Shown: in pieces, positions 26,886-36,300 of the stretch
Layout: each line of letters opens with the position of its first letter
Position numbering within the stretch: position 1 is the stretch's first letter
Notes under the pieces: model-generated
Told to the model about the DNA's origin: nothing
Seen by the model: only the letters and a program-made list of their open reading frames with translations
The model's database searches: none
Position numbers and translations under genes: made by a program
Source: Paracidovorax konjaci
GTDB lineage: Bacteria > Pseudomonadota > Gammaproteobacteria > Burkholderiales > Burkholderiaceae_C
Assembly: GCF_900112675.1 (NCBI RefSeq)
Contig: NZ_FOMQ01000012.1
Coordinates: forward strand, 96,783-160,782
DNA: 64,000 nucleotides
Direction of reading: 5' to 3'

Positions 26886-27875
26886 ATGATCTTGAACCGC
26901 CGCCGCCTGCTCTCCCATGCCACCCTTGCCGGCGCCGCGCTCGCGGCGGGCCTGCCCGTGGGGCGGGCCTGGGCCGACGGCGGCAAGCCGGTGCGCATCC
27001 TGGTGGGCTTTCCGCCCGGCGGAGGCACCGATGCGATCGCGCGCCTGCTGGCCGACAAGCTCAAGGACGTGCTCGGCGTGTCGGTGATCGTGGAGAACCG
27101 GCCCGGGGCAGGCGGGCAGATCGCGGCGCAGGCCCTCAAGGCCGCGCCGGCGGACGGCACCACGGTGTTCCTTACGCACGACCACACCATCTCGATCCTG
27201 CCGCAGGTGGTGAAGAACCCGGGCTTCGATCCCGAGCGCGACTTCGTAGGTGTGGGCGGCGTCGCCACGTTCGTGAACGCCTTCGCGGTTTCCGGTGGCA
27301 CGCCGGCCCGCAGCTTCGACGACTATGTGGCGTGGGTGAAGCAGCAGGGTGGCGGCAAGAGCGCCGTCGGCATTCCGGCGCCCGCCTCCACGCCGGAATT
27401 CCTGGTGAAGCTCCTGGGCGAGCGCTACCGCATCGATCTGGTGTCCGCGCCGTACCGGGGCAGCGCGCCGATGATCGGCGACATGCTGGGCAACCAGATC
27501 GCGGCCGGCGTGGGCTCGGTGCCCGATTTCCTGGAAAACCACAAGGCCGGCAAGCTGCGCATCGTGGCCGTGCTGGGCGATAAGCGCCAGGGCGCGTTGC
27601 CCGACGTGCCCACCTTCGGTGAACTGGGCCTGAAGGGCTTCGAAGACCTGCCGTATTACGGCTTCTATGCGCCTGCCGGCACGCCGGCGCGCTTCGTGCA
27701 GCAGTTCTCGGACGCGCTGGCGAAGGTGATCGCACAGCGGGAAGTGCATGCCCACCTCGTCGCCCTGGGACTGACGGTGACCCCGATGACCCCGCAGCAG
27801 CTCACCGCGCGCGAGCGGGCCTACACACAGGCGTGGACCCGCATCATCCGGTCGAGCGGCTTCCAGCCGCTGTGA
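26886..27875 (+). CDS. Tripartite tricarboxylate transporter binding protein (Bug family)
   Basis: 329 residues. It has a twin-arginine-like export signal (NRRRLLSHATLAGAALAAGL), then the Bug core: PVRILVGFPPGGGTDAIAR, VENRPGAGGQIAAQ, AAPADGTTVFLTH and a C-terminal TPMTPQQL region. Bug proteins capture small carboxylates or other ligands in the periplasm for TctAB-type carriers, and are hugely expanded in this family of bacteria. No TctA/TctB genes are adjacent. Ligand unknown. Confidence 0.92.
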   Translation: MILNRRRLLSHATLAGAALAAGLPVGRAWADGGKPVRILVGFPPGGGTDAIARLLADKLKDVLGVSVIVENRPGAGGQIAAQALKAAPADGTTVFLTHDHTISILPQVVKNPGFDPERDFVGVGGVATFVNAFAVSGGTPARSFDDYVAWVKQQGGGKSAVGIPAPASTPEFLVKLLGERYRIDLVSAPYRGSAPMIGDMLGNQIAAGVGSVPDFLENHKAGKLRIVAVLGDKRQGALPDVPTFGELGLKGFEDLPYYGFYAPAGTPARFVQQFSDALAKVIAQREVHAHLVALGLTVTPMTPQQLTARERAYTQAWTRIIRSSGFQPL

Positions 27876-27896
27876 GGCGGGTTCCTGGCGGTACGC

Positions 27897-28805
27897 TCAT
27901 GCCTCCGGGTGCCCGGCGGCATGGCGCGCGATCGCCGCGAAATTGATCGCCAGGCCAGGCGGTCGTGCCCGGCGGTGGGCCACCGCCAGCTCCACGCTCG
28001 GCACTGGTGCGCGCAGCGCCCGGAACGCCACTCCCTGCACGCTGAGCTGGCGCATGCAGGCGGGCACGAGCGACACGCCTATCTCCGCTGACACGAGCGA
28101 AAGGATCGAGGCGATCTGTGGCGCGGGCTGACCCAGGGCCGGCTCGAATCCGGCGGCACGGCATGCGTCCAGCACGGCATCATGCAGGCTCATGCCGATT
28201 GCGCGCGGCGTCAGGATGAACGGCTCATTTCGCAGCGCAGGCAGCGCCAATGCACCGCGGCCCCGCGCGGCAGCGTGCTCTGCGGGCAGCGCAGCCACCA
28301 GGGGCTCCTCCAACAGGGACTGCACTGCCAGTGCATCGCGATCGGATGCGGAGGGGCGGAGGATCGCGGCGTCCAGCCGGTCTTCCAGCAGCCCGGCAGC
28401 CAAAGCCACCGAATTCGCCTCCACCAGCGTCAACTCGACCTGCGGATAGGCATGGCGGAACGCCCGGATGCTGGCGGGCACGAGCGGGTTGAGCGCCGCG
28501 GTACCGGTGAAGCCCAGGTTCAATTGGCCGGTTTCACCGCGCGCAGCTCGCCGGGCAGCGTGCGCCGCCTGCGCCGCCCGGCCGGGTAGGAGCTGCACAC
28601 CCTCCAGAAACGCCTGCCCGGCCTCGGTCAGTTCGGCGCCGTGGGGCACGCGGTGGAAGAGCTGCGCTCCCACCTCGGCTTCCAGGTCCTTGATTTGCAG
28701 GCTGAGCGGGGGTTGTCCAATCCCCAATCGTGCGGCGGCCCGCGTGAAATTGCCTTCCTCAGCCACCGCGAGGAAATAACGGATGTGTCGCAGTTCCATG
28801 GCCAT
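27897..28805 (-). CDS. LysR-family regulator
   Basis: 302 residues. N-terminal HTH: LRHIRYFLAVAEEGNFTRAA, then IGQPPLSLQIKDLEAEVGAQ and the C-terminal recognition patch ELTEAGQAFLEG. The effector domain shows GFTGTAALNPLVPASIRAF. It is divergent from the MFS exporter gene, with a short AT-rich interval of about 90 bp between them, the usual layout of a LysR regulator and its target transporter. Inducer unknown. Confidence 0.9.
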   Translation of the reverse strand: MAMELRHIRYFLAVAEEGNFTRAAARLGIGQPPLSLQIKDLEAEVGAQLFHRVPHGAELTEAGQAFLEGVQLLPGRAAQAAHAARRAARGETGQLNLGFTGTAALNPLVPASIRAFRHAYPQVELTLVEANSVALAAGLLEDRLDAAILRPSASDRDALAVQSLLEEPLVAALPAEHAAARGRGALALPALRNEPFILTPRAIGMSLHDAVLDACRAAGFEPALGQPAPQIASILSLVSAEIGVSLVPACMRQLSVQGVAFRALRAPVPSVELAVAHRRARPPGLAINFAAIARHAAGHPEA

Positions 28806-28894
28806 TTGTACTACATATGAAAAACTGCACTGCCATATATTGGACGGATGGGTCTGCGCTCGGTAAATTGGCCGCCATTACGTCCCCTACCGCC

Positions 28895-30217
28895 ATGCCC
28901 TCTCGATCCGCATCCGTTTCCTGCGACTCCGCCGCATCCCTTTCCCGGTCTCCCTCCTGCTTGTCTCTCGCTGCGCGGCTGGTCGGCGACGGCACGACGC
29001 TGCGCGGCTCCGGGCCTGCCGCCCTCTGGGTTCGCCGGGGAACGCCGGAATATTTCCGTGCGGGCGTGGCTCTTTTCCTCCTCGGTTTCGCGAGCTTTTC
29101 TTTGATCTATTCGGTGCAGCCGCTGCTACCGGCTTTTGCCGCGAGCTTCGGGCTGACTCCGGCGGAGAGTTCGCTCGCCTTGTCGCTCACGACCGGCTGG
29201 CTGGCGTTTTCCATCGTGCTCGCGGGAGCGTTTTCGCAGGCGCTGGGGCGGCGGGGGCTGATGTTCGCCTCCATGGCGCTGGCGGCCCTGCTGCAGATCG
29301 GCGCGGCAGTCGCGCCGACCTGGCATGGTTTGGTACTGGCGCGGGCGCTCGAAGGACTGGTGCTGGGCGGCGTGCCCGCCGTGGCCATGGCGTGGCTGGC
29401 GGAGGAGATCGAACCGGCAAGCCTGGGTCGCACCATGGGCCTGTACGTGGGCGGCACCGCGTTCGGCGGCATGGTGGGTCGCGTCGGCATGGGCCTCGTG
29501 ACCGAGTTCGCTTCCTGGCGGGTGGCGCTCGGTGCGCAGGGCCTGTTGTGCCTGCTCGCGGCCGTGGGGTTCCTGGCGTTGCTGCCACGCTCGCGCAATT
29601 TCGTACGGCGCCCCGGCATCAATGCCGCATACCACCTGCGCACGTGGGGCCGCCATCTGCGCAACCCGGCGCTACTGCGCCTATATGCCGTGGGCTTCAT
29701 GCTTACCAGCGTCTTCGTCACACTGTTCAACTACGCCACTTTCCGGGTGTCCGCCGCGCCCTACCATCTGGGCCAGACGCAGGTCAGCCTGATCTTCCTC
29801 GCTTTCGGCTTCGGCATTGTCTCGTCTTCCGTGGCCGGTGGCCTGGCCGGCCGTTTTGGGCGGCGCGCACTGCTGGTCACCGGTTTCGGCCTGATGCTGG
29901 CGGGGGTGGCACTCACCGTGCTGTCGTCGCTCGTGGCCATCGTGGCGGGCATCGTGCTGGTCACCACCGGCTTCTTCATCGGCCATTCGGTGGCCAGCGG
30001 CTCGATCGGGCCGCTGGCCGGGGAGGCCAAGGGGCATGCTGCATCGCTCTACCTCCTGTTCTATTACCTGGGGTCCAGCGTCATCGGCTCCGTGGGCGGA
30101 TGGTTCTGGCTGCATGGTGGCTGGTGGGCGATCGCGGGCCTCACGGGCGCCATCGCACTGGCAGGCGCGTGCTGGGCGGCCAGCCGAGACTCTTTGGAGC
30201 GCGGGGGGGCCGCGTGA
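28895..30217 (+). CDS. MFS transporter (YnfM/arabinose-efflux-like)
   Basis: About 440 residues from the ATG at 28895; an in-frame start at 28817 would add 26 residues. Around 12 membrane segments begin at AGVALFLLGFASFSLIYSVQ. The signature loops are FSQALGRRGLMFASMALAAL after TM2 and FGRRALLVTGFGLMLAG in the second half. The YnfM-type motif IYSVQPLLPAFAASFGLTP is seen in the first periplasmic stretch. Its stop overlaps the GTG of the following hydrolase. It is divergent from a LysR gene that likely controls it. The exported compound is unknown. Confidence 0.9.
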   Translation: MPSRSASVSCDSAASLSRSPSCLSLAARLVGDGTTLRGSGPAALWVRRGTPEYFRAGVALFLLGFASFSLIYSVQPLLPAFAASFGLTPAESSLALSLTTGWLAFSIVLAGAFSQALGRRGLMFASMALAALLQIGAAVAPTWHGLVLARALEGLVLGGVPAVAMAWLAEEIEPASLGRTMGLYVGGTAFGGMVGRVGMGLVTEFASWRVALGAQGLLCLLAAVGFLALLPRSRNFVRRPGINAAYHLRTWGRHLRNPALLRLYAVGFMLTSVFVTLFNYATFRVSAAPYHLGQTQVSLIFLAFGFGIVSSSVAGGLAGRFGRRALLVTGFGLMLAGVALTVLSSLVAIVAGIVLVTTGFFIGHSVASGSIGPLAGEAKGHAASLYLLFYYLGSSVIGSVGGWFWLHGGWWAIAGLTGAIALAGACWAASRDSLERGGAA

Positions 30218-30918
30218 GTCGGCAACCGCTCGTGTTTCTGCCGGGGCTGCTGTGCGACGAGCGGCTGTGGCGAGACCAGGCGCTGGGCCTGTCGGATATT
30301 GCCGAGCCGATGACCGCAGACCTCACGCGCGACGACAGCGTCGCCGCCATGGCGCGCCGCACGCTGGAGAGCGCTCCCGCACGGTTCGCGCTCGCCGCGC
30401 TCTCGATGGGCGGCTACGTCGCGTTCGAGATCCTGCGGCAGGCACCCGAACGCGTCACGCGCCTGGCACTGTTCGATACCACCGCATCCGTCGACAGCCC
30501 TTCGCGGGCCGCCCGCCGGCAGGCGGGCATCTCATCGATGCGGTTCGGCCGTTTCGCAGGTGTGACCGACCGACTGCTGCCGCAGCTCATCCATGCATCG
30601 CGCACCGACGGGCCGGTCGGCCGCGACGTCAAGGCCATGGCGTCCCGCGTGGGCGGCGCTGCTTTCCTGCGCCAGCAGCAGGCGATCGTCGACCGGCCGG
30701 ATGCGCGTCCCCTACTGCCGGGCATCCGCGTTCCAACGCTGGTGGCGGTCGGGGACGGGGATGTGCTCACACCGGTGTCCGAAGCCATGGCGATCCACCT
30801 TGCCATCCCGTCGTCGCGGTGGCGGGTGTTCGAAGACTGCGGCCACCTGCCCGCCATGGAAGTGCCGGACGAAGTGACCGCAGCGCTGAGGGAATGGCTG
30901 GGCTGGAGCAGCGATTGA
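30214..30918 (+). CDS. Alpha/beta-fold hydrolase
   Basis: 234 residues from a GTG at 30214 that overlaps the TGA of the MFS gene (GTGA). It starts at once with the strand PLVFLPGLLCDERLW (oxyanion HG-like loop). The nucleophile elbow is ALSMGGYVAFE (Ser in SMGG), the acid is in VAVGDGDVLTP and the His is in EDCGHLPAMEVP. All three triad members are present. Coupling to the transporter suggests both act on the same compound, for example detoxification followed by export. Confidence 0.88.
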   Translation: MSRQPLVFLPGLLCDERLWRDQALGLSDIAEPMTADLTRDDSVAAMARRTLESAPARFALAALSMGGYVAFEILRQAPERVTRLALFDTTASVDSPSRAARRQAGISSMRFGRFAGVTDRLLPQLIHASRTDGPVGRDVKAMASRVGGAAFLRQQQAIVDRPDARPLLPGIRVPTLVAVGDGDVLTPVSEAMAIHLAIPSSRWRVFEDCGHLPAMEVPDEVTAALREWLGWSSD

Positions 30919-31062
30919 AGAGTGCACAGCTCTGCCGTACCGCGGAATGGTTCAGTCCGATTTGTAAATGGCGGCGTTGAAATTGTAAAAATTGTGTTCT
31001 GGAGGGAATGCACAGGCCCACAATCGCTCTCACGCAGCTGCACTTCCTGTGGAGAGCTTCCG

Positions 31063-31878
31063 ATGCCCCTGTCTTTCTTCCGCTCCTTCTGCCTGGGCCG
31101 CGGTGCCGCAGCACTGCTGTGCGCTGCCGTGGCGTTGCCCGCCAGTGCGCTGCAGGGCACTCCGGCGCCCCTGGTGACGGCAGCGGAGGCGACCGCTCTG
31201 CCGGCCCCTTATGCGCGCTGGCAGTCGAGCATGGAAGCCTTCGCGGCAGCGGACAAGACCGGGTTGCCCCAGACGGGCGGGGTGCTTTTCGTGGGCAGCT
31301 CCACCATCCGCCTCTGGACCGACCTGCGCGAGGACTTCCGGCAGCTTCCCGTGGTCATCAACCGCGGCTTCGGCGGCTCGACCATGGCCGACTGCCAGTA
31401 TTTCGTGAAGAATCTGGTGCTCCAGTACCAGCCGCGCCACGTGATGGTGTATGCCGGAGACAACGATCTGGCCGAGGGCCGCAGCCCACAGCAGGTGCTC
31501 GAGAGCTTCCAGTCCTTCGTCCGCTCGGTGCGCGAGGCGTTGCCCGAGACGCGCATCAGCTACATCTCCATCAAGCCCAGCCCCCTGCGGCTCACCCTGC
31601 TGCCGCGCATGCGCGAAGCCAACACGCTGCTCGCGCAGTACGTGCGTACGGTTCCCAACAGCGATTTCATCGACATCTTCACGCCCATGCTCGGCGCGGA
31701 CGGCATTCCGCGCGCCGAACTGTTCGGCGCCGACCACCTGCACATGAACGATGCGGGCTACGACCTGTGGCGCAGCGTCATCAGCGGCTATGTGGGCGAG
31801 GGCGCCCGTGCAGCCGGTGGCGCGCGCACGGCCGATCCGGTGGTGGACGGCGTGGCGAAGACCGCCGCGCGCCCCTGA
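31063..31878 (+). CDS. Secreted SGNH/GDSL-type hydrolase
   Basis: 271 residues from the ATG at 31063 (GGAGAG just upstream). It has a signal peptide (FLCLGR-type core, GRGAAALLCAAVALPASALQ). Block I is GGVLFVGSSTIRLW (Ser nucleophile in GSST instead of GDS), block II is NRGFGGSTMADC, block III is VYAGDNDLAEG, and block V is FGADHLHMNDAGY (Asp and His). This fits periplasmic lysophospholipase/acetyl-esterase-like SGNH proteins. The C-terminal 30 residues are low complexity. The substrate is unknown. Confidence 0.87.
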   Translation: MPLSFFRSFCLGRGAAALLCAAVALPASALQGTPAPLVTAAEATALPAPYARWQSSMEAFAAADKTGLPQTGGVLFVGSSTIRLWTDLREDFRQLPVVINRGFGGSTMADCQYFVKNLVLQYQPRHVMVYAGDNDLAEGRSPQQVLESFQSFVRSVREALPETRISYISIKPSPLRLTLLPRMREANTLLAQYVRTVPNSDFIDIFTPMLGADGIPRAELFGADHLHMNDAGYDLWRSVISGYVGEGARAAGGARTADPVVDGVAKTAARP

Positions 31879-31896
31879 ACGGAGCCTGCTGGGCTG

Positions 31897-33078
31897 CTAC
31901 AGCGCGGGCGGTAACGGCCGGCGCAGCCGGAACAGTTTGCGCCGGGCATGCGGCGGATCGTCCTCGGGCCCCTGGTCCATCCAGAGGCTGATGCGGGCCA
32001 CCGCATGCAGCGTGCCGAAGCACACGATGAGCAGGGCGATGTCCTGCCACCACGGGCGTTCGTAGTTGGCCCCCATCAGGCTGATCGCGAGCAGCACCAC
32101 GACGAGGTGGGCGCAGAACACCGGCAAGGACGCCGCACCCAGCGTCTCCAGCCAGCGCTGGCGTGGCAGCCAGGCCGCCAGGGCCGGCCCGAAGCGGATG
32201 GCCAGCACCAGCAGCGCGAACAGATTCAGCACCCTGAAGGGCCCCAGCTGCCATTTGTCGAAGAACAGGTTCCACTGCGGATTCGCATCGCCGAAAGGCA
32301 CCTGCCCGATGGCGTGGCGCCACACGAAGCCCACCACCGCCAGCGCCACGGCCACCGCGACCGCCCAGCGTGGGAAGTGGAAGGCCGGGGCCTGCGGGTC
32401 GTTGCGCGAAGCCCCCATCCACAGACCCAGCACCCACAGGAACTGCCAGCCCCACATCGAGAACGTGCCCGTTTCGTGGAAGGGAATGGGGTTCTGCACC
32501 ACGGCGTTCATCAGGTCGTAGAACCACTGCGAGAGGCCGAACTGCGCGAGGAACCACAGCAGCACGCTGGTCCCCAGCACGGGTGCCCACCCGTGGCGCA
32601 GCCCGCTCGCCATCACCCAGGGGCTGGCCAGCATGAACAGCACGTAGATCGGCAGGATGTCCAGCAGCGGCGGCTCATAGACGAGCAATAGCCCGCCGAT
32701 CAGCGCTTCCAGCGGCTTGGCCAGATAGAACGTGAGCAGGCCCTTGATCGCGGGCTCGTCGGCCTGGATGCCGATGAAGGTGATGACGGTGAACAGGAAA
32801 AGCAGCGTGGCGGCCTGGCACGCGTAGATCTTGAGTGCCCTCCGCCAGAAGGCCCGGCGCATGTCCGCCACGCCGCGCCGGACGGCCACGCGCCCGTACA
32901 CCATGCCGGCCATGTAGGCCGAGAGCAGGACGAACCCCTCCGCGGCCGAGACGAAGCCGAACGGCTGGCCGAGCGGCATCGTGATGCGCGTGGGCAGATG
33001 GGTCACCGTCATCAGGACCAGCATGAGGCCCCGGACGGCGTCGATCTCCCAGCGGCGGGTGGAGGGGGTGTTGGGCAT
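31897..33078 (-). CDS. OpgC-domain membrane protein
   Basis: 393 residues with about ten membrane segments. The start RRWEIDAVRGLMLVLMTVTH matches the OpgC acyltransferase-3-like family, including the conserved Arg-Gly and the His at the end of TM1. Further support comes from FVSAAEGFVLLSAYMAGMVYG and LPIYVLFMLASPWVM. E. coli OpgC succinylates osmoregulated periplasmic glucans, and related proteins decorate other polysaccharides. It converges with the SGNH hydrolase gene; acyltransferase and SGNH enzymes can cooperate in polymer acylation, but that link here is inference. Confidence 0.87.
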   Translation of the reverse strand: MPNTPSTRRWEIDAVRGLMLVLMTVTHLPTRITMPLGQPFGFVSAAEGFVLLSAYMAGMVYGRVAVRRGVADMRRAFWRRALKIYACQAATLLFLFTVITFIGIQADEPAIKGLLTFYLAKPLEALIGGLLLVYEPPLLDILPIYVLFMLASPWVMASGLRHGWAPVLGTSVLLWFLAQFGLSQWFYDLMNAVVQNPIPFHETGTFSMWGWQFLWVLGLWMGASRNDPQAPAFHFPRWAVAVAVALAVVGFVWRHAIGQVPFGDANPQWNLFFDKWQLGPFRVLNLFALLVLAIRFGPALAAWLPRQRWLETLGAASLPVFCAHLVVVLLAISLMGANYERPWWQDIALLIVCFGTLHAVARISLWMDQGPEDDPPHARRKLFRLRRPLPPAL

Positions 33079-33315
33079 GGGGGGAGGGCAGCGCGGACGC
33101 GCCGGCCCATTGTGCGGGCGCGCCGGCGGCTCGCCGTGTAGGCCATTTACAACTCAGCGCCGGGGGCGGTGGTGGGGCACTTGCTGATGGGCTACGCTCC
33201 CGGGGTTCGACGTTCCCGCCGCCGCCCAGGGCACGGCGCCGGTGCGTCTCCCGGAGGGGCCCCGCGGCGGCCGTGCGCCGTTCGCGCCGGCCGCCGCGCC
33301 ATCGTTCGCATACCC

Positions 33316-36300
33316 ATGACAACAAAGCATTTCGTTCGCGCGGCCTTCGCTGCGCTTCTGGGCCTGGCTTCGGCCGGTGCCGCTCAGGCCCTGTCGGTCT
33401 CCAGCTTTTCTCCGCAGGGAGAGGTGGCGCGCATCCGGCAGGTGGTGGTCAAGTTCGATGCGGCGGCGGTGAATTTCGGCGATCCGAAGGCACCGGCGCC
33501 GTTCTCGGTGGGCTGCGAAGGTGCCGATGCTGCCAAGGGCACGGGGCGATGGACGGGCGAGCGTGAATGGGTCTTCGATTTCTCGGCCGATCTGCCGCCC
33601 GGCACGCGCTGCACGGCCACGGCCGTCCCCGGGTTCAAGTCGGCTGCGGGCGCGGCGCTCACGGGCACGGCCCGCTACCTGTTCAATACCGGCGGACCGT
33701 TCGTGCAAAGTGTCCGGCCGGGCACCTACCAGCGCATCGACGAGGAGCAGTTCTTCCTGCTCCAGTTCAACGGACCGGCCACCCTGGAGAGCGTGAAGGC
33801 CAATGTCTGGTGCGTGGCCGAAGGCATGGGCGAGCGCATTCCCGTGCGGCTCATCGACGGTGCCGAGCGCACCTCGATATTGCAGTCCCTGGGGCTGGAA
33901 GCGTCGGCCAGGCAGGAACCGTTGCGTTACGCCACGCTGACCTGCAACCGCCGCCTGACCTCCGGCGCCAAGGTGCAGCTCGTGTTCGGCAAGGGCGTGG
34001 CCACGCCCAGCGGGGTGGCGAATTCGGTGGAGCGCCGCTATGGCTACACGGTGCGTGAGCCCTTTAGCGCCGATTTCAGCTGCGAGCGCGAGAACGCACA
34101 GGCCGCGTGCCTGCCGATCCGGCCGATGCGCCTGTCGTTCAACGCACCCGTGCCCCGCAAGCTCGCAGAGGCGATCCGCCTGAAGTCCGACAAAGAGACG
34201 CTCAAGCCGCGGCTGGATGGCGAGGGCGACGGCGATACGGTAGTCAACGGCGTGCAGTTCATGCCCCCGTTCTCGGCGCAGACGGCGTTCCGGGTCGAGC
34301 TGCCGAAAGATTTCAAGGACGCAGCCGGCCGCCCGCTCGTCAACGCGGACAGCTTCCCGCTCAAGGTGGGCACGGGCGCGCTGCCGCCGCTGGCCAAATT
34401 CGCCGCCTCGCCCTTCGGCGTGGTGGAGCGCTTCGCCGAAGGCGCCAAGGGCCCGGCGCTGCTGCCGGTGACGCTGCGCAACGTCGAGTCCGCACTGCGC
34501 GTGCAGGGGCTGGAGGCCGGCAGTCCGCCGGCCGTACCCGCATCGGCCCCCGCAGGAAAGGTCAGCACCCTGCAGCCCACGAGCGACGCGGACATCATCG
34601 CCTGGTACCGCCGCGTGCGCCGCTATGACGACTACGCGGTGCCACGCGCGGAGGCCCGCCGCGACACCAAGGCCCCGCTGCCCCAGGTCCTGCAGGACGA
34701 TGACAAGAACTATGTGCAGTCGCGCATGGTGTCGCTGCTGGGCGGCCAGCCGCGCGCCAAGGCGCTGGACCTGCCCAAGCCCGCCAGCGGCGACCCGCGC
34801 CCCTTCGAGGTGGTGGGCATTCCGCTGCCGCCGGGCTTCCACGTGGTCGAGATCGCGTCTCCCATGCTGGGGCAGTCGCTGCTGGACGAACGCCATGGCG
34901 CGGCCCGCACGATGTACGTGCGCACATCCGCCCTGGTGACCAACCTGGGCGTGCATTTCAAGCTGGGCCGCGAGAACGCTGCGGCCTGGGTGACCACCCT
35001 CGACAAGGGCCAGGTGGTTCCGGGCGCCGTGGTGCGCGTGTCGGGCTGCGATGGCCGCGAACTGGCCACGGCCACCACCGATGCGCAGGGCATCGCGCGG
35101 TTCGAGGGACTCTCGCCCCAGCCCCCGTCGTGCTCCGCGCGCGACGGCATGGAGGGCATGCACGCGTACTTCGTGAGTGCGCGCGCACAGGGCGCGGACG
35201 GCGTGCAGGACATGGCCTTCACCTGGAGCGACTGGCAGCGCGGCATCGAGCCCTGGCGCTTCAACGTGCCCACGAGCAGCCAGCCCGAGGCCGACCAGGT
35301 CGTTCACACCATCTTCGACCGCACCCTTTTCCGTGCGGGAGAAACCGTGTCGATGAAGCACCTCGTGCGCACGCAGAACCGCCAGGGTTTCGGTCTGCCC
35401 GATGCGCAGCCGCACACGCTGGTCATCACGCACGTGGGCAGCGGGCAGCAGTTCACGCAGCCGCTGCAGTGGCGTCGCACGCCCACGGGCGGGCTCAGTG
35501 CGGAGAGCAGCCTCGCGCTCCCTCCTGCCGCCAAGCTGGGCGTGTATTCGGTGGAGCTGCGCGGCGGGAGCGACGAGAGCCGCGGCCGCAGCATGGCCTC
35601 CGGCGAGTTCCGCGTGGAAGAGTTCCGGCTGCCGGTCCTGGAGGGCCGCATCGCTCCCGCCGAGAAGAAGCCGCTGGTGCGCGCGCGGTCCGTGCCCACC
35701 GATGTGCAGATCAACTACGTGGCGGGTGGCGGCGCGGCGAACCTGCCGGTGCGTGTGTCCGCACTGGTGCGGGGCAAGGCGCTGCAGTTCCCGGATTTCG
35801 ATGCCTTCAGCTTCGAGCCGCCCCGCCAGAAGGGCGCGCTGCCCAATGCGTCGCGCGGCGACGACGAGGAGGCCACCGCCAGCGACGATGCGCGCGTGGT
35901 CGCCGACAAACTGCCGCTCACGCTGGACCGCAACGGAGCTGGCAAGATCGCGATCGATAACGTGCCCGCCGCGCGCCGCGCGCAGGACCTGGTGCTCGAG
36001 GCCACGTATTCCGACCCCAACGGCGAGGTGCAGACCCTGCGCAGCACGCAGACCCTGTGGCCCGCGGCCGTGGTGGCGGGCATCAAGACCGAGGGCTGGG
36101 TGTCGGCCGCGCAGAAGATCCGCTTCCAGGCCCTGGCATTGGGCCTGGACGGCAAGGTGCAGGAAGGCGTGCCGCTGCAGGTGCAGGCCATCGCGCGCAT
36201 CACCACCACCAGCCGCAAGCGCATGGTGGGCGGCTTCTACAGCTACGACAACAAGACCGAGACCAAGGACCTGGGCACGGTCTGCACGGGCAAGAGCGAC